A DNA stretch of 64,000 nucleotides from Deltaproteobacteria bacterium (GTDB lineage: Bacteria > Myxococcota > UBA727 > VGSZ01): NCBI GenBank assembly GCA_016177705.1, contig JACOUT010000022.1:1-64000 (forward strand), in the 5' to 3' direction. Numbering within the stretch: position 1 is the stretch's first letter; each line of letters begins with the position of its first letter. The notes beneath the pieces were generated by a model. The model made no database searches, had not been told where the DNA came from, and saw only the letters and a list, made by a program, of their open reading frames with translations. Shown here piece after piece: positions 8,711 to 16,223 of this stretch. The translations under genes and the position numbers were made by a program.

Positions 8711-9133
8711 TCACAGCCCGCCGAAGATACCCATCACGGCCTTGACGATGTTCATGACGGCGCCGAGCACCTGCTGGATGCCCTGCATGGCCTGGCCGAG
8801 CGCCTGGCCGCCGCCGCCGCCACCCTCGTCGGAGCGACCGGTGGCCGAGCCGAAGTCCTTGCCACCGGAGAACAAGCCGTTGGCGGCGTTGGTGGTGTCG
8901 AGGCTGTTGTTCTTGTCCTTCTTCGACAGGCGCGCGAGCAGGTCCTCGATGCCGCCGCTGCCGCCGGCCTGGCGCGGGAACAGGCCGCTGCCGCGGCAGT
9001 TGCCGAGGGTGTCACCCTGAAAGAGGTTGAGCGGCTGGCTGTTGTTGTTGTCCCCACCGTTGTTGCACTGGCCGGTTTGGCGGCTGCGGTCGACGCGGGC
9101 GCGGGTGGTGATGTCGTTGTTGATGCCGCACAT
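8711..9133 (-). CDS. Small Asn/Gly-rich hypothetical protein with amphipathic C-terminus
   Basis: 140 aa, with a clear GGAG ribosome site six bases before the ATG. It has no N-terminal signal. Residues 1-60 are polar, rich in Asn, Asp and Gln, and carry three Cys. The middle contains a short charged helix (IEDLLARLSKKDK). The C-terminus has a GGGGGG hinge and a Gln/Met/Val-rich amphipathic helix (QALGQAMQGIQQVLGAVMNIVKAVMG). The shape is that of a small effector, pore or scaffold protein, but that is only an impression. The methyltransferase gene lies downstream on the same strand after a 37-base gap. Confidence 0.65.
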   Translation of the reverse strand: MCGINNDITTRARVDRSRQTGQCNNGGDNNNSQPLNLFQGDTLGNCRGSGLFPRQAGGSGGIEDLLARLSKKDKNNSLDTTNAANGLFSGGKDFGSATGRSDEGGGGGGQALGQAMQGIQQVLGAVMNIVKAVMGIFGGL

Positions 9134-9334
9134 GAGGAGCTCCGTGGCAGGGGGTGGTCAGGGAGGTTGTCGGCCGATCCCGGCGTCCTAATCACAGGCA
9201 TCGGGACGATGGGAGCGCGGCCCACAGCGGCGTCGCTGTAGGCACAGGTAGGGGCGGGCGCACGTCCTCCCGACGGCGGACGCGCTCGGGCCGGCATCGG
9301 CGTTAATGAAAAAACATTCGTTTGGGAGCATGCC

Positions 9335-10708
9335 GTGCGCAGCGCCTGCATCGTCACTGCCCTCGCCTCCGCTGCGCTCGCGGCCTTGCCGTCGGGCGCC
9401 GTCACCACGCCGTCGTCGGGCGCGAGCGCGGCGCCTGCCGAGCTCGCGCTGTCGTGGCCGTTCCCGGCGGGCGAGCGCGTCTCGCTCCTCTCCGGCTACG
9501 GGCCCTACGGCGGCTCGAGCCTGCACGACGGCACCACGCGCACCGGCTCGGCCAACGACTACTACGCGCTCGACCTGACGCTCGACGCCCACGCGAACCA
9601 CGGCAAAGGCGAGCCGGTGCTGGCCGCCGCCGACGGCGTCGTCGTCAAGGCAGGGTGGGCGTCGGGCGGCTGGGCCAACTACGGCCAGCGGGTCTTGCTC
9701 GAGCACGATCCGGGCGACGGCCACAGCTACGTCACCATGTACGCGCACCTCGATCGCATCGACGTCGTCGAGGGAGACACGGTGACCAAGGGCCAGCCGA
9801 TCGGCGCGCTCGGGCAGTCGTGTCAGGGCGCGCTTTCCTGCTCGTCGTTCGGCACGCCGCACCTGCACTTCGCCGTGCACCGTGACTCGAGCATCGGTGG
9901 CTCGGGCAGCGGCGGCAGCTACGGCGGCAACGCCGTGGTGCCTGAGCTGATCGACGGCGCCGGCGACCTCGAGCCCGGCCAGGTGCACACGTCGGCCAAC
10001 ACCGGGGGCCCGCCGCCGCCGCCGCCGCCACCAAACCCCGCCTGCGCGCTCGTCGGCGACGCCGAGCTGGTGCTCGAGGAGGACGGGCCATGCGCGCACG
10101 CGAGCGGGCCGGCCGAGTACTGGCACGTGGAAGGGGGCCACGGAGGTGCGTCGCGCTGGACCTACGCCATCGACGCGGCCGCGCCCGACAACGCGCTCGC
10201 CTGGACGCTCTCGCTCGACGAGCCGGCCGCCGTCGAGCTGTCGACGGCGGTGCCGGCGCTCGCGACCAGCGAGGCTGCGCGCTATCGCATCGTCGGCGTC
10301 GACGTGGCCGTCGAGGTCGTCATCGACCAGCGCGCGCACGCCGGCGGCCAGGTGGTGCTGGCCACGGTGGAGGCCGCCGCCGGTGAGCTGTCCGTCCTGC
10401 TGGCCGACAACACGGGCGAGGCCTACATCGACGCTGGCACGGCGAAGAAGCTTGCCTTCGACGCCATCATCGTGCGCCGCGCTGTCGAGGAGCCGCCGCC
10501 CGAAGAGCCGCCGCCCGAGGAGCCGCCGCCGGAGGAGCCGCCGCCCGAAGAGCCGCCGCCCGAAGAGCCGCCGCCCGAGGAACCGCCGCCCGGCGTCCAC
10601 GAGCGGCCGCCCCTCGAGCCCTCCGTGTCGCTCGGCTGCACCGGCACGCCCGGCGTCGCGCTTGCGCCGATCGTGGTGCTGCTCGCGTGGCGTCGTCGGC
10701 GCCGCTGA
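9335..10708 (+). CDS. Secreted M23-family metallopeptidase with golvesin-like domain and MYXO-CTERM tail
   Basis: 457 aa, starting at GTG with GGAG six bases upstream. A signal peptide (residues 1-22) leads to an M23 (LytM-like) domain with H176-L-H178 in PHLHFAVH and Asp80 in YYALDLT. The first zinc ligand is not in an HxxxD motif; His64 is a candidate, giving the longer LasA-like spacing. Residues about 230-385 (YWHVEGGHGG to FDAIIVRR) resemble the golvesin C-terminal/Xly carbohydrate-binding domain. A run of seven PPPEE units follows, then LGCTGTPGVALAPIVVLLAWRRRRR, a MYXO-CTERM-like sorting tail. Likely a surface-displayed peptidoglycan or protein hydrolase. Confidence 0.88.
   Translation: MRSACIVTALASAALAALPSGAVTTPSSGASAAPAELALSWPFPAGERVSLLSGYGPYGGSSLHDGTTRTGSANDYYALDLTLDAHANHGKGEPVLAAADGVVVKAGWASGGWANYGQRVLLEHDPGDGHSYVTMYAHLDRIDVVEGDTVTKGQPIGALGQSCQGALSCSSFGTPHLHFAVHRDSSIGGSGSGGSYGGNAVVPELIDGAGDLEPGQVHTSANTGGPPPPPPPPNPACALVGDAELVLEEDGPCAHASGPAEYWHVEGGHGGASRWTYAIDAAAPDNALAWTLSLDEPAAVELSTAVPALATSEAARYRIVGVDVAVEVVIDQRAHAGGQVVLATVEAAAGELSVLLADNTGEAYIDAGTAKKLAFDAIIVRRAVEEPPPEEPPPEEPPPEEPPPEEPPPEEPPPEEPPPGVHERPPLEPSVSLGCTGTPGVALAPIVVLLAWRRRRR
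10487..10592 (+). repeat. 15-bp tandem repeat encoding PPPEE
   Basis: Seven near-identical copies of a GAGCCGCCGCCCGAA-type unit encode a stiff, acidic, Pro-rich stalk between the golvesin-like domain and the C-terminal sorting tail of the M23 peptidase. Confidence 0.95.
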
Positions 10709-10736
10709 CCGTTCGTCACGTGCGGGCAGCGGCTGC

Positions 10737-10751
10737 TATCGTTCGTGGGTG
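10737..10751 (+). promoter_or_regulatory. Leaderless -10 element (TATCGT) with GTG start
   Basis: TATCGT at 10737-10742 is followed by six bases and GTG at 10749, the same geometry as at 4181-4193 before the paralogous gene. No ribosome site is visible. Confidence 0.6.
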
Positions 10752-12296
10752 CGGGTCATGCTCGTGCCCGGGGTCGCGGTCACCATCACCCTGGCGTTGG
10801 TGATCGCGCTCGGCGCGGCCTGCGAACGACCCTGCGCCAGCTCGAGTGACTGCGGCGATGGCCGCGCGTGCGGTGACGACGATCGGTGCCAGGTGGTCAC
10901 CTGCAACTCGGACGCGGATTGCCCGCGCGACGCCACGTGTGTGCTCGGCACCTGCAACGGCTCCTCGAGCGCAGAGGGCGAGGGGGAAGGTGAGGGCGAG
11001 GGCGAGGGGGAGGGAGAGGGAGAGGGAGAGGGGGAAGGTGAAGGAGAGGGGGAAGGTGAAGGCGAGGGCGAAGGTGAGGGCGAAGGGGAAGGTGAGGGCG
11101 AAGGCGAAGGGGAGGGAGAAGGCGAAGGGGAGCGTAACTGCGGCAACGGCGTACTCGAGGCCGGCGAGGAGTGCGACTACCTGGTCGACGTCGTCGGCTG
11201 CACCCAGTGCGCGGTGCTTCCCGGTTACGACTGCGGCGAGACCACCTGCTGGCGCGCGTTCCCCGTTGGCACCGTGCACGTGGACCTGCGCGCGATCGCG
11301 GAGGCGCCCGGCGTCGAGCCACGCGCGGACGTGCACTGCACCATCGCCTCGGTGATCACCAACGGCGGGCCGGTGCTGTGCGGCACGACCGTCGACACCG
11401 TGCGCGCCGTGGCGACGGGCGGCGCCGGGGGTGCAGGCAACGCCAGCGTGACGGTGCTGGTGATGCGCTCGCTGACCGTCGACGCCGGCGCCCTGGTCAA
11501 GTTCGCCGGTACCGACGCCGTCGCGCTGTTGGTGTTCGGCGACGCGAACATCGCCGGCACCATCGACGTGGGCGCGACGGGTACGTCCCCTGGGCCGGGC
11601 GCCATGATCGCCGCCGACTGCGGCGTGAGCGCGGGCGGAGACGGTGCCGCCGGCGACTACTCGGGCGGCGCTGGAGGAGGCGGCGGTGGCTTCCAGTTCG
11701 CGGGCGGCCACGGTGGCGCCGCCGACTTCGCGGGCGGCACCGCCGGCGCCAACCGCGCGGCGCCCGGCATCGTCGGTGGCTGCCCCGGCGGCAGCGGCGG
11801 GCCCACGTCGCCGATGGGTTCGCGCGCCGACGCAGGCGCGGGCGGCGGTGCGCTCGCGCTGGTCGTTTCCGGGACGCTCTCGCTCAGCGGCAGCCTGACT
11901 GCGACCGGCGGCGGCGGCGCGCCCGGCCCCGCGTCGATCGCGTTCGTCGGCGGCGGCGGTGGTGGCGGCGGCGCGGGCGGCCTGGTGCTGGTGCAGCACG
12001 TCGACCCGGCGCCGGTCGGCACCCCGTTGTTGCTGGTGACGGGTGGTGGTGGCGGTGCAGGCGCTGACGACGAAGGCGCGGGATCCACCGGGAGCGCCGG
12101 CGAGGACGGCCGGGATGGCGGCGCCGGCGGCCCCCCGGTCTCCGGCCCCGGCGTCGATGGCGGCGCCGGTGGCGGCGGCGGAGCTTCGGGAGTCGGCGGC
12201 GCGGGTGCGGCGTCCGGCGTCGCGGACGCCGGCGGCGGTGGCGGCGGCGGCGGCGCCGGGCAAGCGATCATCGAGCGGCTCGGCGTCAACGGCTGA
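10749..12296 (+). CDS. Secreted Gly-rich lipoprotein-like protein with Gly-Glu tract and DUF4215-like module
   Basis: 515 aa. The N-terminus is hydrophobic (VAVTITLALVIALGAAC), giving a good lipobox (LGAAC). Two small Cys motifs follow (CASSSDCGDGRAC, CNSDADCPRDATC), like the Dickkopf-type Cys repeats of myxobacterial surface proteins. Then come about 26 Gly-Glu dipeptides (10974-11132), a module beginning CGNGVLEAGEECDY, and a long Gly-rich region. The start is GTG 10749, or ATG 10758; the GTG sits exactly six bases after a TATCGT -10 element. It is a paralogue of the genes at 1 and 4193. The frame stays open upstream to 10146 but that part is a shadow of the M23 gene. Confidence 0.82.
   Translation: MRVMLVPGVAVTITLALVIALGAACERPCASSSDCGDGRACGDDDRCQVVTCNSDADCPRDATCVLGTCNGSSSAEGEGEGEGEGEGEGEGEGEGEGEGEGEGEGEGEGEGEGEGEGEGEGEGEGEGERNCGNGVLEAGEECDYLVDVVGCTQCAVLPGYDCGETTCWRAFPVGTVHVDLRAIAEAPGVEPRADVHCTIASVITNGGPVLCGTTVDTVRAVATGGAGGAGNASVTVLVMRSLTVDAGALVKFAGTDAVALLVFGDANIAGTIDVGATGTSPGPGAMIAADCGVSAGGDGAAGDYSGGAGGGGGGFQFAGGHGGAADFAGGTAGANRAAPGIVGGCPGGSGGPTSPMGSRADAGAGGGALALVVSGTLSLSGSLTATGGGGAPGPASIAFVGGGGGGGGAGGLVLVQHVDPAPVGTPLLLVTGGGGGAGADDEGAGSTGSAGEDGRDGGAGGPPVSGPGVDGGAGGGGGASGVGGAGAASGVADAGGGGGGGGAGQAIIERLGVNG
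10974..11132 (+). repeat. Gly-Glu coding tract
   Basis: 159 bases encode alternating Glu and Gly using GGGGAA, GGTGAG, GGCGAG and GGAGAG hexamers. This tract is more degenerate at third positions than the copy at the window start. Confidence 0.97.
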
Positions 12297-12376
12297 GCAC
12301 CGATCGCCGCGAACCGGTTTGACAAGGCTGCCGACTGGGCCAGACAGTCGCCGCCAACTGCTCCCCGAGGTGATCC

Positions 12377-14437
12377 GTGACCGCTGTCGATCCCGCCCGC
12401 GCCGCTCGTCGTCAGACGGCGATCATGACCCTGCGCACGCTCGCCATCGACGCCGTGCAGAAGGCGAACTCGGGCCACCCGGGCGCGCCCATGGCGCTGG
12501 CGCCGGTGTTGTTCTCCATCGCCGAGCGGCTGCGCTACGACCCGCGCGATCCGAGCTGGGACGACCGCGACCGCTTCGTGCTGTCGGCCGGGCACGCCTC
12601 CGCGCTCCTCTACTCCTTCCTGCACCTGGCGCGCGTCAGGAAGCCCGACGGCAGCGCCGCCGTCACGCTCGACGACCTCAAGCGCTTCCGCCAGCTCCAC
12701 TCGATCACCGCCGGGCATCCCGAGAAGGGCCTCGCGGTCGGCGTCGAGACGACCACCGGCCCGCTCGGCCAGGGCGCGGGCGCGTCGGTGGGCATGGCCA
12801 TCGCTGCGCGCTGGAAGGCCGCTCGTTACAACCAGCCCGGCCACACGCTGTTCTCGCACAACATCTACAGCATCCTCGGCGACGGCTGCATGATGGAGGG
12901 CGTCACCTCGGAGGTGGCGTCGCTCGCCGCACACCAGAAGCTCGGCAACCTGTGCTGGCTGTACGACAGCAACAACATCACCATCGACGGCGGCACCGAG
13001 CTGGCCTTCACCGAGGACACGGGCGCGCGCTTCGCCGCCTACGGCTGGCACGTCGAGCGCGTCGCCGACGCCAACGACATCGAGGCGGTGGGACGCGCCC
13101 TCGACGCCTTCGGCGAGCGCAGCAAGACGCTCGGCGCGCCGCCCACGCTGATCGTCGTCAAGAGCCGCATCGGCTTCGGCTCGCCCAAGAAGGAGGGCAC
13201 GCGCCACGCGCACGGTGAGCCGCTCGGCGTCGACGAGGTCAAGGCGGCCAAGAAGGCCTACGGCTGGCCCGAGGACGCCGAGTTCCGCGTGCCCGACGAG
13301 GCGTTCGCCGCCTTCGACGAGGCGATGGCGCAGCGCTCCTCCGCAGCGCGCGCGAGCTGGGCGGCGATGGTCGAGAAGTACGCGGCGGCGCACCCGGCGC
13401 TGCATGCCGAGCTCTTGGCGCTGTGGAAGGGCGAGCTCCCCGCCGGCTGGGACGCCGAGGTGCCGAGCTTCCCGGCCGACGCCAAGGGCGTGGCCACCCG
13501 CGACGCGGGCGGCAAGGTGCTGAATGCGCTGGCCAAGCGCGTGCCGTGGATGCTCGGCGGCGCGGCCGACCTGGCGCCCTCGACCAAGACCACGCTCACC
13601 TTCGAGGGCGCGGGCGTGTTCCAGGCTGCGACGCCCGGCGGCCGCAACTTCCACTTCGGCGTGCGCGAGCACGGCATGACCGCGGTCTTGAACGGCATGG
13701 CGCTCTCGGGCCTGCGCCCGTTTGGCTCGGGCTTCCTGGTGTTCGCCGACTACGCGCGCGGCTCCTTGCGCCTGTCGTCGTTGATGAAGCTGCCGGTGGC
13801 GCACGTGTTCACGCACGACTCCATCGGCGTCGGCGAGGACGGGCCGACGCACCAACCGATCGAGCACCTGGCGTCCTTGCGCGCCATGCCCGGCATGCTG
13901 GTCTTGCGTCCGGCCGACGCCAACGAGACCGCCGAGGCGTGGAAGCTGATGCTGCGCACCCGCAACCGGCCGGCGGCGCTGTGTTTGACGCGACAGAACC
14001 TGCCGACCGTCGACCGCGCGAGCGCGGGCGCTGCCACCGGGCTCGCGAGGGGCGGCTACGTGCTCTACGACGCGCCAGACGGCAAGCCCGCCGTGCTGCT
14101 CATCGCCACCGGCTCGGAAGTGGGCCTGTGCGTCGATGCGCGCACCAAGCTCGCGGCAGAGGGTGTCGCTGCGCGCGTCGTCAGCCTGCCGTCGTGGGAG
14201 CTGTTCGCCGAGCAGGACGCCGCCTATCGGGAGAGCGTCATCCCGCCGTCGGTGCGCGCGCGCGTCTGCGTCGAGATGGCCTCGGCGCTCGGTTGGGAGC
14301 GCTTCGCGGGAGAGCGCGGCGCCATCCTGGCGATGCACAGCTTCGGCGAGAGCGCGCCCTACCAGGACGTCGCCAAGCACTTTGGCTTCACCGTCGACAA
14401 CGTGGTCAAGCTCGCCAAGGCGCAGCTCGCCATCTGA
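12377..14437 (+). CDS. tkt: Transketolase
   Basis: 686 aa, close to the usual length (about 660-690). It transfers two-carbon ketol units between sugar phosphates in the pentose phosphate pathway, using thiamine diphosphate and a divalent metal. The family motifs are present in order: KANSGHPGAPM, GPLGQG, GDGCMMEG with YDSNNITIDG (cofactor and metal site), and in the pyrimidine domain VREHGM and THDSIGVGEDGPTHQPIEHL. The start is GTG, with GAGGTGA upstream. It stands alone between unrelated genes, with no other pentose phosphate genes nearby, and converges with the membrane protein gene ending at 14446. Confidence 0.97.
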   Translation: MTAVDPARAARRQTAIMTLRTLAIDAVQKANSGHPGAPMALAPVLFSIAERLRYDPRDPSWDDRDRFVLSAGHASALLYSFLHLARVRKPDGSAAVTLDDLKRFRQLHSITAGHPEKGLAVGVETTTGPLGQGAGASVGMAIAARWKAARYNQPGHTLFSHNIYSILGDGCMMEGVTSEVASLAAHQKLGNLCWLYDSNNITIDGGTELAFTEDTGARFAAYGWHVERVADANDIEAVGRALDAFGERSKTLGAPPTLIVVKSRIGFGSPKKEGTRHAHGEPLGVDEVKAAKKAYGWPEDAEFRVPDEAFAAFDEAMAQRSSAARASWAAMVEKYAAAHPALHAELLALWKGELPAGWDAEVPSFPADAKGVATRDAGGKVLNALAKRVPWMLGGAADLAPSTKTTLTFEGAGVFQAATPGGRNFHFGVREHGMTAVLNGMALSGLRPFGSGFLVFADYARGSLRLSSLMKLPVAHVFTHDSIGVGEDGPTHQPIEHLASLRAMPGMLVLRPADANETAEAWKLMLRTRNRPAALCLTRQNLPTVDRASAGAATGLARGGYVLYDAPDGKPAVLLIATGSEVGLCVDARTKLAAEGVAARVVSLPSWELFAEQDAAYRESVIPPSVRARVCVEMASALGWERFAGERGAILAMHSFGESAPYQDVAKHFGFTVDNVVKLAKAQLAI

Positions 14438-14445
14438 GGGCGCGC

Positions 14446-16125
14446 TCACTGGTCGTCGGTGTCATCGGGCGCGTCGGGTGCGCCGATGAACGGCGCTGGC
14501 GTCGTCGTCACCTGCGTGCTGCCGGCGTCGCGGCGGTACACGCGCAGGCGCCCAAGCTCGACGCCCGGTACCATTTCCAGCTCGGCGTCGAAGCGCGCGC
14601 GCGGCTGCCGGTGACGCACCTCGTCCCTCAGCGGGCTCACCAGGTAGTCGGCGCCGAGCTGGTCGAACATCATCAGCACGTCGTCGAGCGTAGTGATCTC
14701 GGCGTTGACCTCGTGGTAGGCGACGCCCGGCGTGCGCCACACCATCACCTGCGGCGCGCTGGTCGCCACCACCATCCTGCGCCCGAGGCGTGCCTGCTCG
14801 CCGTTGAGCCAGTCGACCACGCTCTGGCGCGACGGCACGCGCGGTTCGATGCCGGTCTTGTAGACCTCGAAGCCCAGGCGGCGCGCGCCGATGGCGACGG
14901 TGCCGAGCAAGAGCGCGACGCCAAGCAACGCCACCGGCAGCGCGCGTGAGCGCAACAGCGCCACCAGCGCGAAGAAGAACAGTGGCAACGCCACCAGGTT
15001 GTGCCGCCGGTGGAAGTACCAACGGTCCTCGTTCTTGACGAGCAGCTGCACGCTCAAGAAGCCGGCCACGGCCATGAACGCGAACATGATCCAATGCGCG
15101 TTCCTCGGATCGCGCAGCCAAGCGACGAGGCGCGCGCGACCGCCGGCGCTGCGCAGCTCGTGGAAGAGCCGGAACCCGCCGAGCGCGAGCGCGAGCGGCA
15201 GCGCGTAGTGGAACAGGTGGTACGAGCCGCGGTAGGAGACGTTGACCTTCCAGGCGAACGCGGTGGCGACACCGTGGGCGAGCACCCGCAGATGCCCGAG
15301 CCCGTCGGGCCGCACGTAGGGACGCGCTTGCGAGAGCGGCGAGCCTTGCGGGGTCTCGCCAAAGAGCAGGTAGTTCCATGCCGAGAACTCGTCGCTATGC
15401 GCCGCCAGGTAAGCGACGTACGGCAGCAGCAAGAGGAGCGCGCCGGCGAGCAGCGCCGCGCCAAAGAGCACCAGCGCGCGCCGCTGCTCGCGCGCGAGCA
15501 CGAACGCCACCACCAACGTCAGCGCGATTGCCGCCGGCACGATGACGAGCTGCGAGCGCACCAACAGCAAGACGCCGAGCCAGGCGCCGAGCTCGAGGCC
15601 GCTCGTGGTCGTCATGCGCTGCAACAACGGCATCGCGCGCCAGCAACACAAGAACAGCAGTGCGTAGGCCAGGCCCTCGGTGTAGGGGCGCGAGGTGTGG
15701 ATGAAGTAGGCGCCGTGCAGCCCGAGCACCAGCACCAGCACGTGGCCGGCGTTGAGGCCGGGAAGCCAACGGACGAGGTCGTCCGGCATGAGGCGCCGTG
15801 CCCACAGGAAGGCCGTGAACAGTGACGCCAAATAGAGCGCGCTCGGCAACCAGACCGCGGCCAGCTCGAGGGGCAGGACGGCGGCGGCGGCGGCGTAGCA
15901 CAGCGGCCACAGCGGGTAGATCGAGTCCGCGTGGGGAAAGGAGCGAAAGCCGCGATGGTAGAGCGAGACGTCGGTGACCAGGCCGTCGCCGGCGAGCAGG
16001 TGCTGTACGATGTCGGTGTAGTAACCGCCGTCGGCGCCCGCGGGAAAGCTCCAGTGCAGGCTGTAGGCGACCTTGGCCGCGGCGAGCGCGGCCACGAGGA
16101 CGACGAGCCAGACACGTTCGGCCAT
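14446..16125 (-). CDS. Polytopic membrane protein, GT-C glycosyltransferase-like
   Basis: 559 aa with about ten or more hydrophobic segments. After TM1 there is an acidic loop (GADGGYYTDIVQHLLAGDGLVTDVSLYHRGF), as in the first periplasmic loop of GT-C lipid-linked sugar transferases. A conserved SRPYTEGLAYALLFL segment lies mid-protein. The C-terminal soluble part resembles the extracytoplasmic domain of PMT/ArnT-like proteins. It is a clear paralogue of the divergent neighbour at 16224: the first 110 residues align nearly gap-free. The start ATG at 16125 was chosen over the open frame to 16230, which would overlap the neighbour's start. Transfer of a sugar from a polyprenyl donor is inferred from fold, not shown. 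Confidence 0.8.
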   Translation of the reverse strand: MAERVWLVVLVAALAAAKVAYSLHWSFPAGADGGYYTDIVQHLLAGDGLVTDVSLYHRGFRSFPHADSIYPLWPLCYAAAAAVLPLELAAVWLPSALYLASLFTAFLWARRLMPDDLVRWLPGLNAGHVLVLVLGLHGAYFIHTSRPYTEGLAYALLFLCCWRAMPLLQRMTTTSGLELGAWLGVLLLVRSQLVIVPAAIALTLVVAFVLAREQRRALVLFGAALLAGALLLLLPYVAYLAAHSDEFSAWNYLLFGETPQGSPLSQARPYVRPDGLGHLRVLAHGVATAFAWKVNVSYRGSYHLFHYALPLALALGGFRLFHELRSAGGRARLVAWLRDPRNAHWIMFAFMAVAGFLSVQLLVKNEDRWYFHRRHNLVALPLFFFALVALLRSRALPVALLGVALLLGTVAIGARRLGFEVYKTGIEPRVPSRQSVVDWLNGEQARLGRRMVVATSAPQVMVWRTPGVAYHEVNAEITTLDDVLMMFDQLGADYLVSPLRDEVRHRQPRARFDAELEMVPGVELGRLRVYRRDAGSTQVTTTPAPFIGAPDAPDDTDDQ

Positions 16126-16223
16126 GCGGGTAGGTTCGGTCGACAGCGTCACGAGCGTTCCAGCGCCGGTTGTGCATACACCAGCACGCTTGACAGCGCC
16201 CGCACCGCGGCGGAAGCAGCGGC

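Noticed and set aside
11657..14449. 930-aa reverse-strand open frame across the Gly-rich gene and transketolase
   Set aside because: High GC keeps antisense frames open. Its translation has no domain, while the forward transketolase has every family motif.
16189..16194. TTGACA as a -35 for the GT-C-like gene at 16224
   Set aside because: No TANNNT-like hexamer at 16-18 bp; not related to the TTGAC-N6-GTCAA operator because the second arm is missing.
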